Assembly (NCBI GenBank): GCA_013214575.1
Contig: JABSSD010000134.1
Span: 24,199 to 88,198, forward strand
Reading direction: 5' to 3'
DNA: 64,000 nucleotides
Origin: Paracoccaceae bacterium
GTDB lineage: Bacteria; Pseudomonadota; Alphaproteobacteria; Rhodobacterales; Rhodobacteraceae
The notes below the pieces were generated by a model. It made no database searches. It was not told where the DNA came from and worked only from the letters and a program-made list of their open reading frames with translations. Made by a program: the position numbers and the translations under genes. Positions 24,046 to 32,927 of this stretch are shown one piece after another (the first letter of the stretch is position 1; every line of letters starts with the position of its first letter).

Positions 24046-24321
24046 ATGGCAATCACTTCTGGACTGGTGCTTTATGCGGTGCTCTGGTTTCTGACTTTTC
24101 TGGTGATCATCCCGATCCGACTGGTAACCCAGGGCGACAAGGGGACGGTGGTGCCCGGCACCCATGCCAGTGCGCCGGAAACCCATTATCTCAAGCAGAA
24201 AGCCATCATCACCACCGTGGTGGCGGCGCTGCTCTGGGCGCTGATTGCCGGCATCATCCTGTCTGAGGTGATCAGCATCAATGACATGGACTGGCTGGAT
24301 GTCTATCCGGACCCTGAATGA
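24046..24321 (+). CDS. DUF1467 family protein
   Basis: MAITSGLVLYAVLWFLTFLVIIPIRLVTQGDKG. Confidence 0.88.
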   Translation: MAITSGLVLYAVLWFLTFLVIIPIRLVTQGDKGTVVPGTHASAPETHYLKQKAIITTVVAALLWALIAGIILSEVISINDMDWLDVYPDPE

Positions 24322-24377
24322 TCCTGAATGATCCTGCAGGTCTTTGCGGCGCTATGGCGGTGAAGGCGAAATCAGGA

Positions 24378-25070
24378 TCAGCCCCGCCTCTGTAGCGCGT
24401 GAAAGATATGGGTGAAGGTGGCGGCGCCCAGGATCGGGATCACCAGGTTGAGCAGCGGGATCGACAGCGGCATTGCCATCAGCGTGCCCGCCAGCCAAAT
24501 GGTGCCCAGATGTTTGCGGCGCAGCTTCTTGGCCTCAGGCAGGCCAATGCGACGGGCGGCGGCAAGGGTGAAATATTCCCGCCCCAGCAGAAACCCATTG
24601 AGCCCCCAGAAAATGAACGGCGCCGCCGGTGGCATCAGGCCATAGAGGATCAGCGCCAGAACATTGGCGGTGACCAACAGGCCCAGGAAATTCACCGTGT
24701 CCTTTAGCGCCGCCCAAAACGGTGTTTTGCCCACCGCAGGCAAATAAGGGAAATGCTTGTCCTCAACCGCCTGCGCCACCTCATCCAGAAACATCGAGGT
24801 GATCGCCGAAGCAACCGGAACCATCAGGAACATTGACAGGATCAGCATGAAAATCAGCGACCCGATCGACAGCAGGTCATCCAGCCAACGCACGTCTCCA
24901 AGCACCGGAACGTTTGCATCCGGGCCAACAAACCACTGGATCAGCACCAGAAACCCGGCATAGGCCGCGATCAGTAACGCCAGGGTCAAGCCAACGCCCA
25001 GGGCCAAAACCCGGCGGAATCTGGGATCACCTGTCTGTGCAATGGCCTTGAAAAAAGACTCAAAAATCAT
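24378..25070 (-). CDS. EI24 domain-containing protein (CysZ-like membrane protein)
   Basis: MIFESFFKAIAQTGDPRFRRVLALGVGLTLALL; NGFLLGREYFTLAAARR. Confidence 0.85.
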   Translation of the reverse strand: MIFESFFKAIAQTGDPRFRRVLALGVGLTLALLIAAYAGFLVLIQWFVGPDANVPVLGDVRWLDDLLSIGSLIFMLILSMFLMVPVASAITSMFLDEVAQAVEDKHFPYLPAVGKTPFWAALKDTVNFLGLLVTANVLALILYGLMPPAAPFIFWGLNGFLLGREYFTLAAARRIGLPEAKKLRRKHLGTIWLAGTLMAMPLSIPLLNLVIPILGAATFTHIFHALQRRG

Positions 25071-25645
25071 TCGCTCACCCAAGTTGTGAGAGTGGCAAGA
25101 TCGGGCCGCGGCCGTTCCGGCGGCTGGGCACCCTCGGTGGCGATATGGATCAGCCCGGCAATGCGTTCATTACCCGCCAGACCCAATCCTTCGCGGCAGA
25201 ACCCCGCATCATGACTGGCCCAGCCTGACAGCCAGTTGGCCCCCCAGCCCGCCGCAAGGGCGGCGTTCAGCAGGCTCAGGCAGACCGCCCCGGCTGAATA
25301 GCTCTGCTCGATGGGTGGGACTTTCTCACTTGGGGTCTGCACCTCAACAACAACAACGGCCAGATGCCCCAGTTCAAACTGGCTGCGACCCTTGGCGATA
25401 TCCGCCGGAGCTTTGCCCAGCCGCTCGCCTGCCTGCGAGGTGAGATCCGCCAGTCGCGCCATTGCGCCGCGTTCCACCACGATAAACCGCCAGGGTTCCA
25501 GCTTGCCATGGTCCGGGCAGCGCGCCGCCGCCGTCAGCAGCGGCGCCAGTTCAGCCCGGGTCGGGGCCGGCGCGACAAGCGTCTTGGCGGGGCGCGACCG
25601 CCGGTTGAGCAAAAAATCCAGCGCGGCAGAGTTCTGTCGGGGCAT
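25067..25645 (-). CDS. nitroreductase family protein
   Basis: MPRQNSAALDFLLNRRSRPAKTLVAPAPTRAELAPLLTAAARCPDHGKLEPWRFIVV. Confidence 0.92.
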   Translation of the reverse strand: MPRQNSAALDFLLNRRSRPAKTLVAPAPTRAELAPLLTAAARCPDHGKLEPWRFIVVERGAMARLADLTSQAGERLGKAPADIAKGRSQFELGHLAVVVVEVQTPSEKVPPIEQSYSAGAVCLSLLNAALAAGWGANWLSGWASHDAGFCREGLGLAGNERIAGLIHIATEGAQPPERPRPDLATLTTWVSE

Positions 25646-25745
25646 ATGTAAAGCCTTATTACATTCTATCTCTCCCATTTCGGCAGACCGGGCGGGAAAT
25701 TCAAGGCAAAAAGCAAAATCACCTCGGCGTTTCTTGCGGATCCGC

Positions 25746-25778
25746 TTCATCTGGCTGAAAATATCCCCGCCGGAGGCC
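25746..25778 (-). repeat. dispersed intergenic repeat, copy 5
   Basis: Minus strand: CAGGCCTCCGGCGGGGATATTTTCAGCCAGATGAAG. Confidence 0.7.
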
Positions 25779-25802
25779 TGAAAACCATGGCAATCGCTCA
25801 CC

Positions 25803-26111
25803 GTGCAGGCCATGACTGGTTTTATGGCAAAGCCAAAACGCAAAAACCTGCCGGACCTTGGACACCTGGCCTTGACCGGGGCGGAAATTGCGGTGCGGGT
25901 TACCCCCAGGGCGGCGCGCAATGCGATTGAACTCCGGGATGGGCAGTTGCGGATCTCGGTGACTGTGGTGCCCGAGAATGGCAAGGCCAACGGGGCTGTA
26001 CTGGGGCTTTTGTCCATCGCCATGGGGGTGGCGCCCTCTCAGTTACAGCTGAAACGCGGCCACAGCGCCCGCGAGAAACTGTTTATCTATTCGGGCCCGT
26101 CGCGCAGCTGA
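25803..26111 (+). CDS. DUF167 (YggU) family protein
   Basis: GAEIAVRVTPRAARNAIEL..GQLRISVTVVPENGKANGAVLGLLSIAMGVAPSQLQLKRGHSAREKLF. Confidence 0.9.
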   Translation: MQAMTGFMAKPKRKNLPDLGHLALTGAEIAVRVTPRAARNAIELRDGQLRISVTVVPENGKANGAVLGLLSIAMGVAPSQLQLKRGHSAREKLFIYSGPSRS

Positions 26112-26326
26112 TACACCCCTTCAGGCAGGTCCAGCGCCACCGACAGATCGCGCAGTTGGTCCTGCGACAGGGTGATGAGATGCACCCGGTCGCTGCGTGG
26201 GTCATATTGCTCAATGGTGACGCATTCGGCAAAGGAGTTGATGGTGACGTCCTCCTGCAAAGGCGCTTCGCCTTCATCCAGAAGAGTGATCACCGTGGCG
26301 TCAAACTCATGTTCGATGGTAAACAT
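26087..26326 (-). CDS. hypothetical protein, 79 aa, convergent and overlapping the DUF167 gene
   Basis: MFTIEHEFDATVITLLDEGEAPLQEDVTINSFAECVTIEQYDPRSDRVHLITLS; plausible composition, tail-to-tail 25-nt overlap. Confidence 0.6.
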   Translation of the reverse strand: MFTIEHEFDATVITLLDEGEAPLQEDVTINSFAECVTIEQYDPRSDRVHLITLSQDQLRDLSVALDLPEGVYQLRDGPE

Positions 26327-26476
26327 GAGATCAGCTTGCCCCGGGACTGCCGCGCTGGCAAGGCTTTGCAACATCCCGGTATCTTTTTCGCAATACCAAG
26401 GGCGGAGCGACGCTGGGCAATTGATCCCAAAGCAAAACATCCTCTAGTATGGGCCCGAGTGATCCGGGGGAGTGTC

Positions 26477-27196
26477 ATGCACCGTTTTCTGCTAGTGTTG
26501 GTCTTGTCCCTTGCCGCGTGCGAGATCTATGTGCCGCCTGTTGCGGGTCCGGGTCCGGGTGTCGGCGTGCCGCAAGCCCGGACAAAGGGCCTGGCCGGTG
26601 GCACGGCCAGTGCGGCCTTTGGGCCCGTAGCCCGGTCCGTCGAACCGGTAGCCGAGCGCGAATGTCGATCCCGAACGCAGGCGCGGAACTGCAATTTTCT
26701 GATCCGCATCGACCCGGACCCCAAAGCCCCCGCAAATGCCTATCAAAGCTTGGATCGCTCAGGGCGTCCGGTGATCACCTTTACCCGAAAAATGCTTGCA
26801 GAGCTTGCCAACCCGGATGAACTGGCCTTTGTGATGTCGCATGAGGCGGCTCATCACATCCGCGGTCACCTGGCGCGGCAGGAACAGAACGCCATTTCTG
26901 GCGCCATCATTTTTGCCGGACTGGCGACCATGGCGGGCGCCAGCGCCAGTGATATCGTCGATGCGCAGGACCTGGGCGCCATGGTGGGCGCCCGCAGCTA
27001 CTCGAAGGATTTTGAACTGGAGGCCGATCAACTGGGGACCATTATAACCCACCAGGCAGGATTCCGGCCCAGTGTTGGGGTGATGTTCTTTGCCCGCTTG
27101 CCCGACCCCGGTGACAGATTCCTGGGCTCCCACCCGGCCAATCCCGACCGGATAAGGATCGTGCAGCAGACCATTCACCGATACAATCTGAACTGA
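26477..27196 (+). CDS. M48 family metallopeptidase (predicted lipoprotein)
   Basis: MHRFLLVLVLSLAAC lipobox; DELAFVMSHEAAHHIRGH (HExxH); ELEADQLGT. Confidence 0.92.
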   Translation: MHRFLLVLVLSLAACEIYVPPVAGPGPGVGVPQARTKGLAGGTASAAFGPVARSVEPVAERECRSRTQARNCNFLIRIDPDPKAPANAYQSLDRSGRPVITFTRKMLAELANPDELAFVMSHEAAHHIRGHLARQEQNAISGAIIFAGLATMAGASASDIVDAQDLGAMVGARSYSKDFELEADQLGTIITHQAGFRPSVGVMFFARLPDPGDRFLGSHPANPDRIRIVQQTIHRYNLN

Positions 27197-27199
27197 CCC

Positions 27200-27628
27200 A
27201 TGCCCCAATCCTTCCTATCCAATCCACAACTAGTCCAGCTGGGTGTGGTCCTGACCGATCGCGGCTCGCGGTATGCGGTCTCCGGTGCGCCGGTGACAAC
27301 ACGGGATGAGATCAACGCAGTCCTGCGGGATCTGAAACGGCAGCGCTCATACGCCAAGGCCACCCATAACACCTGGGGGGCGCTGCTGCCCACTGGCGGG
27401 CTCAAGGCGGACGACGGCGAAAGCGGCGCCGGCATGGTGATACTGCGGATGCTGGAGCGGGCTGAGCTGCAGAACCACGTTATCATCGTCACCCGGTGGT
27501 ATGGCGGCAAGAAACTGGGCGGAGACAGGTTTCGGCGGGTGCAGGAGGCGGTCCGCGCCTATTTGGAGGACCACACCCCAGTCCCAGCCAAAACCCCAGC
27601 CAGCCACCGATACGGGGTTGAGGGGTAA
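27200..27628 (+). CDS. YigZ/IMPACT family protein
   Basis: LTDRGSRYAV; SYAKATHNTWGA; DDGESGAGMVILRMLE; VIIVTRWYGGKKLGGDRFRRV. Confidence 0.88.
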   Translation: MPQSFLSNPQLVQLGVVLTDRGSRYAVSGAPVTTRDEINAVLRDLKRQRSYAKATHNTWGALLPTGGLKADDGESGAGMVILRMLERAELQNHVIIVTRWYGGKKLGGDRFRRVQEAVRAYLEDHTPVPAKTPASHRYGVEG

Positions 27629-27641
27629 CCTGCTAAAAAGC

Positions 27642-27655
27642 TTGATCTATATCAA
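27642..27655. promoter_or_regulatory. FNR/FnrL-type box
   Basis: Exact consensus TTGAT-CTAT-ATCAA. Confidence 0.7.
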
Positions 27656-27981
27656 AGTGAGTTTGCTTTAAGCTGTTTACCTGCACCGGCATCTCAACGG
27701 ATCACGAGGCTGCCTTGATAGACATTGTGAGACTCAAAAGCCGCGCGGCTGCCGGACCGGATGAGCGGTGCTGTGAACCCGACACCGGTTCCGGTTTTCG
27801 CGACTGGATTGATCGACCGTGACGTTTGGATGGCGACGGGCGCAAGTTGTTGGTCCTGCGTCTTGCGATCTCCCTGCGATGTCTCTGCGCTCTGCAGGGT
27901 CATGCCCAGCCCATGGGGCAAAACACAGCACCGTTCATGCGGCTCATGACGCTCGGAAAAGAATGAAAATGGACCAAACTT

Positions 27982-28257
27982 ATGAAAGACTGGGCAACCC
28001 AACCTGCGCCGACAGGGGGGATCTACCGGCACCTGTGGTTGTTGAAAACAATGTCGAACGCGGTAGGTGTGGATCTGTCACAGGCCATGGCTGACGGCAC
28101 CCTGGGGGTGGCCGAGTACAGCCAGATGGTGAGCGAATGTCGCTTTGGCGGATGTGACAAAGCCTGTGTGCTCTGGCAGGCAAAGACCCAGGGTCAAGCC
28201 AATAGCCCGCCAGACCTATGCGCCAACAAAGAGGCCCTGGAGCGACTGAAACCGTAG
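27982..28257 (+). CDS. DUF6455 family protein
   Basis: MSNAVGVDLSQAMADGTLGVAEYSQMVSECRFGGCDKACVLWQAK...PPDLCANKEALERLK; conserved cysteine spacing. Confidence 0.75.
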   Translation: MKDWATQPAPTGGIYRHLWLLKTMSNAVGVDLSQAMADGTLGVAEYSQMVSECRFGGCDKACVLWQAKTQGQANSPPDLCANKEALERLKP

Positions 28258-28537
28258 CAACGGATGCCTCGGCGCCTTTGTGTGCCGCTTGCGAAGATCT
28301 GCTGCGTCATGACCGGAGATCCCAGAGCCCTGGACTAACCGTCTTTGCTCTGGCCCAATACCGTCCAGACATGCTCTCCGTCCCGTATGTCACCCAAATT
28401 CTCCCGCCCCCGCGCCAGACATTGGCTGCGCCAATCCCCGTTGCGGCGTTGGGCCCGGCGCCGCGCAGCGGCGCTTGGCCCAACCGCGGGAAGCATCTGT
28501 GATGCCCGACAGCGGGCGGGAGTGATTGGTTCGCGGA

Positions 28538-28780
28538 TCAGAGCTTGCTGTGGCTGCCGTCACAAAGTGGTGCCTTGGCAGAGTGTTTGCAGCCGCAGAA
28601 GAACAGTTTTTTGGTGGCTTGCGCGGTGTATTTGACCGGCTCAAAGCCACTTCCCTTGTGAGAACCATCACAGAACGGCTGCTTGCCGGATTTGCCACAG
28701 GCACACCAGAAATAGCTCTTTCCCTCGGTTACTTCGACGGGGAAGGGCGCTTTCTGGGCGATATTGGGGGCGTCGGACAT
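28538..28780 (-). CDS. CDGSH iron-sulfur domain-containing protein (two CDGSH motifs)
   Basis: FWCACGKSGKQPFCDGSHKGSGFEPVKY and FFCGCKHSAKAPLCDGSH. Confidence 0.95.
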   Translation of the reverse strand: MSDAPNIAQKAPFPVEVTEGKSYFWCACGKSGKQPFCDGSHKGSGFEPVKYTAQATKKLFFCGCKHSAKAPLCDGSHSKL

Positions 28781-29027
28781 GGCTTGGGGTCTCCCTGGCT
28801 GGTTTGGGTTGTTTTAGCCTTGCGGCGCTGGGCCGGTTCGTCAAGTCGGGTGTTTTGGTTTTCGTCGCCCTCGGCGGCAGGGGGGCTGCACCGGCAGTGC
28901 TTGCGCGGTGGCAATGTTTGAAACGGGGGAGCGCATCCGGGCGGTAGGGATAACAGCGTTGGCAGTTGTGTTGCTTGGGCAGTGGTGCCGCTGGGGATGG
29001 TTCTGGGAAGGGAACTTAACTAACAAT

Positions 29028-29102
29028 CCAAATCTTCGATTTGGTCAGCGCCCGACCCTCCCCACGGGAGGGCGCTTTGCACCCACCCAGGGTCAGGCGC
29101 TG
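29028..29102 (+). repeat. bipartite structured element, copy A
   Basis: Hairpin CCAAATCttcGATTTGG (29028-29044) followed by stem CAGCGCCcGACCCT...AGGGTCaGGCGCTG (29046-29102). Confidence 0.65.
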
Positions 29103-29827
29103 GGGTGAGCAGCTGAGGTTTCATCCTGATTTTTGAGTGCCAATAAACCTTCGGCCACTAAAATGCCTAAGCTCGAAGAGCAGGCCTTCCCTTCGTCGGG
29201 AGACAGAAATTCGGTGGGCGAATAAGGAACCATTTCTGCCATGTCTAACGCTAAAAATATGGACGTTTGAATGTGAACTCCAGCAAGAAGCCTAGCAGTG
29301 TCTTTATTGAAAACGGGTTCGATTTTGAACGGGATGTTGCCCAGAAGTGTGCTTAGGAGATTGTGTTTTGAAAGATGGGCGATTCCGGAGAGTTGACCGT
29401 ATGATTTCCCAATATGGCGGAGAGCTTTTAACCGAGGAGTTTCACCGTCAGCTTGACGGTTCTGTCGAATCCCTCGGAGAGCTTCAATTCCCTCAATAGA
29501 TTGTCTAACCAGCGTCGAAGCAGCGACTTAGTTACCTTTTCCAATTAGAGCAAATGTTAGCGGAGCATTCTGTAACATCGCAGTCTGAATGGCGGCCCGC
29601 CTTTGGTCGTCGAGTGATATCTGTGAGCGTAAACACGCTGCATCTCGAGAAATGACGGACCCACATGCTGATAGGGAGAGGTCAAAGGCTGTTATTAAGT
29701 GTCCTTCCGAAACCTGAAACTCTTTTTCAACCTTGGCTTCTTCGTCTCCAAGAGAATGTCTCAGAGTATTTGCGAATCCCAGGAATTCAAAGGGTGGAAA
29801 GTTATCACTCAAACAGTTCGTCCCCAC
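29093..29827 (-). pseudogene. unknown protein, reading frame interrupted by a single in-frame TAA at 29528-29530
   Basis: 99-aa ORF ends ...QNAPLTFALIGKGN*; the same frame continues open VAASTLVRQSIEGIEALRGIRQNRQADGETPRLKALRHIGKSYGQLSGIAHLSKHNLLSTLLGNIPFKIEPVFNKDTARLLAGVHIQTSIFLALDMAEMVPYSPTEFLSPDEGKACSSSLGILVAEGLLALKNQDETSAAHPSA* to 29093. Confidence 0.6.
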
Positions 29828-31212
29828 AAATCATACTCCCCAGCCTCATCCACCTCAACGGTGACCAGATCGCCGACGTTCAGCCCCTCGGTCCCCTCGT
29901 CAATGAACAGATTGCCGTCAATCTCGGGGGCGTCGGCTTTGGTGCGGCAGGTGGCGATGCCGTCTTCGTCGATGTCATCAATGATCACCTGCATCACCTG
30001 ACCAACCTTGGCCTGCAGCTTCGCCTCAGAGATCGTCTGGGCCTTCTGCATGAACCGCTCCCAGCGCTCTTGCTTGAGCTCTTCTGCCACATGATCCGGC
30101 AGCGCGTTGGAGCGCGCACCCGCGACGTTTTCGTACTTAAAACAGCCAACACGGTCCAGCTGTGCCTCGTCCATCCAGTCCAGCAGGTGCTGGAACTCTG
30201 CCTCGGTCTCACCGGGGTAGCCGACGATAAAGGTCGAGCGCAGGGTGATGTCGGGGCAGGTGGCGCGCCAGGCGGCGATCTCGTCCAGGGTCCTGGCACC
30301 GGCGGCGGGCCGCGCCATGCGTTTCAGCATATCCGGGTGCGAATGCTGGAACGGGATATCCAGATAGGGCAGCACTGCGGTGTCCGGGTCTGCCATCAGC
30401 GGGATCAGCTCGCGCACAAAGGGGTAGGGGTAGACATAGTGCAGCCGCACCCACAGGTCCTGCGGACTGCCAAGCTTGCCCAGCTCGCGGGTCAGATTGG
30501 TGATATGGCTGCGCACCTCAGCCCCCTTCCAGGGGTTCAAATCGTGTTTGCGGTCCATGCCATAGGCCGAGGTATCTTGCGAGATCACCAACAGTTCGCG
30601 CACCCCGGCAGCGACCAGCTTCTCGGCCTCGCGCAGTACGGCATGGGCCGGGCGCGACACCAGACGGCCGCGCATATCGGGGATGATGCAGAACTTGCAG
30701 CGGTGATTGCAGCCTTCCGAGATCTTCAGATAGCTGAAATGGCGCGGTGTCAGCTGGACGCCGGTGGCGGGCAGCAGGTCGACAAAGGGGTTGGGATCCG
30801 GCGGCACGGCGGCATGCACCGCGTCCAGCACCTGTTCGTATTGATGCGGCCCGGTGACCGCCAGAATGCGCGGGTGGTGCTCGCGGATGTAATCGGGTTC
30901 AGCGCCGAGACAGCCGGTGACGATCACCTTGCCGTTCTCCTTCAGCGCCTCGCCAATGGCCTCCAGGCTTTCGGCCTTGGCACTGTCGAGGAAGCCGCAG
31001 GTGTTGACGATCACCGCATCAGCCCCGGTGTAATCGGGCGAGATGCCGTAGCCCTCGGCGCGCAGCCGGGTCAGGATACGTTCACTGTCCACCAGCGCCT
31101 TGGGGCAGCCCAGGCTGACCATGCCAATGGTCGGCTGGCCGGCGCGTGGCGCATCACCGATTTGCAGTTTCGGGGCAAGGTCGGGGCGGAGCTCTGGCGG
31201 ATTGCTGGTCAT
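29809..31212 (-). CDS. rimO: ribosomal protein S12 methylthiotransferase
   Basis: [72 protein letters not shown]-terminal TRAM-like segment. Confidence 0.96.
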   Translation of the reverse strand: MTSNPPELRPDLAPKLQIGDAPRAGQPTIGMVSLGCPKALVDSERILTRLRAEGYGISPDYTGADAVIVNTCGFLDSAKAESLEAIGEALKENGKVIVTGCLGAEPDYIREHHPRILAVTGPHQYEQVLDAVHAAVPPDPNPFVDLLPATGVQLTPRHFSYLKISEGCNHRCKFCIIPDMRGRLVSRPAHAVLREAEKLVAAGVRELLVISQDTSAYGMDRKHDLNPWKGAEVRSHITNLTRELGKLGSPQDLWVRLHYVYPYPFVRELIPLMADPDTAVLPYLDIPFQHSHPDMLKRMARPAAGARTLDEIAAWRATCPDITLRSTFIVGYPGETEAEFQHLLDWMDEAQLDRVGCFKYENVAGARSNALPDHVAEELKQERWERFMQKAQTISEAKLQAKVGQVMQVIIDDIDEDGIATCRTKADAPEIDGNLFIDEGTEGLNVGDLVTVEVDEAGEYDLWGRTV

Positions 31213-31280
31213 GAGGGGCCATATAGTATGGCTGAGCGCGTTTGGGAATGGAGGATTTTGCACTGTTTTGCACCTGTTTC

Positions 31281-31357
31281 GCCCGGTGGCACACCGGGCC
31301 GCGCCTGACCTTCCCCCCAGGAAGGCGCTTCTCGCCTCCCCAAGGTCAGGCGCGGCC
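31281..31357 (+). repeat. bipartite structured element, copy B
   Basis: Hairpin GCCCGGTggcacACCGGGC (31281-31299) followed by 16-bp perfect stem GGCCGCGCCTGACCTT (31297-31312) / AAGGTCAGGCGCGGCC (31342-31357). Confidence 0.75.
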
Positions 31358-31425
31358 CTTTGTTATGTGTTGATATGTCAGGTCAATCACCCCTAACCTG
31401 TAGCGAAAGCCATTTTGATGACGAG

Positions 31426-32859
31426 ATGAATTCATGCGTGACGAGACCCTGGAGGCGCCAGCGCCGAAACCCCGACCTGAAACCCGCAAACGCGAACCCC
31501 AGGTATGTGCTGATGACCCTGTATGGCGAGCAGGAGGGGGAGCATCTGAAAGAAGACCGTTTCCACAAGAACCGAAGGGCGTGGAATGCTTGGGTCGGGC
31601 AGGCGTTAAATGCCGAAGCGCGCAAGGCGGCGGCTGTGTCTTCGTTCGTCGACGTGGCCGAGCTGGCAGCCTGGGGGGATATTGGCGAGAAAATTGAAGC
31701 ACGGTTCAAGACGGAATTCCAACGGCGCAGCGGAGTACCTGCTGAGGCCATATTTATGCCAGATCCGACTGATGATATTAACATGGACAATATCACTTTC
31801 GCCACTGCGTTCGTTATGAGCAAAATGGTAGCCGCATCCCCATGCTCTTTCGGTTCAACGAATTTCCAGGGTGCCTCTTTCCAAAACACAACTTTCATGC
31901 AGAGTGCCTATTTCAACGGGACGACGTTCACCTGCGGTGCCAATTTCGACTATGCAACGTTCATGCAAGGTGCCCATTTCGACTCTGTGATTTTCAAGCA
32001 CCGGGCCTCTTTCAATAAGGCGACATTCTCCCAAGGGGGGATTTTCCTCTCTGCAACGTTCACAGGGGCTGCCGACTTTAAGGCTACAAACTTCATTTGG
32101 GGGGCCTCTTTTGGCTCTGCAGAATTCAAAATGGATGCTAATTTTGACTCTGCTATCTTCAGAGATTTTGTTTATTTCAGTGAGGCAAAGTTTGGCGTTG
32201 AGGACCCGACAAAATGGTGCCGCCCGGTTTTCAAAGACTGCCAGTTCGAAAAGCCAACCAGCTTTCGGGCCGCAGTGTTTTGCGATGATTACCCGGATTT
32301 TTCTGGCGCGGTGCTGCACGACAAAACGACATTCACCGCGAAGTTGGAACATTGGCCTGTCACGACAAAGCAAACTTCGGAACAGGCCAAAGATTGTTGC
32401 GCCATAATCCGGCATGCAGTCGCCAAACAGGGTCTGCCAGAGGAGGAACATTTTTTCTTTCGCCGCGAGATGCAGTTTGCCGGACAAATCGACTTTGGCT
32501 GGCAGCGGCTTCCGTACAAAATATTTGGCTGGTTCTCCGACTACGGCCACTCCATCGCCCGTCCGGCATTTTGGCTGCCTGTGATCTGGGCGTTTGGATT
32601 TGCCTGTTTCTGGGGATACTTTGCAAGTTGCTGTGTCCCTCATCCAAACTTGGTGATGGATCACCCAATGGGAACGGCCATGGCGCTCAGCTTCTCTAAC
32701 CTCTTTCCGCTGTTTGGCTTTGGTCGAACCATTCCAACAGAGGTCTTGGACGGCCTCCCAACCTCGCTGGCGGTTCTCTCCGGCCTGCAAACCGTCATCA
32801 GCCTGCCGCTGCTGTTCTTCCTTGGCCTTGGGCTGCGGCAACGGTTTCGCCTGCGTTGA
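31426..32859 (+). CDS. pentapeptide repeat-containing membrane protein with C-terminal TM/pore-like region
   Basis: Repeating ..F....F.. units (FQGASFQNTTFMQSAYFNGTTFTCGANFDYATFMQGAHFDSVIFKHRASF...) then two or more TM helices. An upstream in-frame start at 31360 exists. Confidence 0.85.
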   Translation: MNSCVTRPWRRQRRNPDLKPANANPRYVLMTLYGEQEGEHLKEDRFHKNRRAWNAWVGQALNAEARKAAAVSSFVDVAELAAWGDIGEKIEARFKTEFQRRSGVPAEAIFMPDPTDDINMDNITFATAFVMSKMVAASPCSFGSTNFQGASFQNTTFMQSAYFNGTTFTCGANFDYATFMQGAHFDSVIFKHRASFNKATFSQGGIFLSATFTGAADFKATNFIWGASFGSAEFKMDANFDSAIFRDFVYFSEAKFGVEDPTKWCRPVFKDCQFEKPTSFRAAVFCDDYPDFSGAVLHDKTTFTAKLEHWPVTTKQTSEQAKDCCAIIRHAVAKQGLPEEEHFFFRREMQFAGQIDFGWQRLPYKIFGWFSDYGHSIARPAFWLPVIWAFGFACFWGYFASCCVPHPNLVMDHPMGTAMALSFSNLFPLFGFGRTIPTEVLDGLPTSLAVLSGLQTVISLPLLFFLGLGLRQRFRLR

Positions 32860-32927
32860 ACCTCGCAAGCCATTGCGCCCCAGCTATGGCGCGTTAATCT
32901 AGGTCCGAACAGACAGGGAATTGGGCC

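Noticed and set aside
29665-31308. 547-aa plus-strand ORF opposite rimO
   Set aside because: Antisense to a clear rimO reading frame; composition typical of antisense translation.
31434-31697. Alternative frame MRDETLEAPAPKPRPETRKREPQ as the true N-terminus of the pentapeptide protein, implying a frameshift
   Set aside because: The 31426 frame continues into LKPANANPRYVLMTLYGEQEGE, which reads as a natural N-terminal block, so no frameshift is needed.
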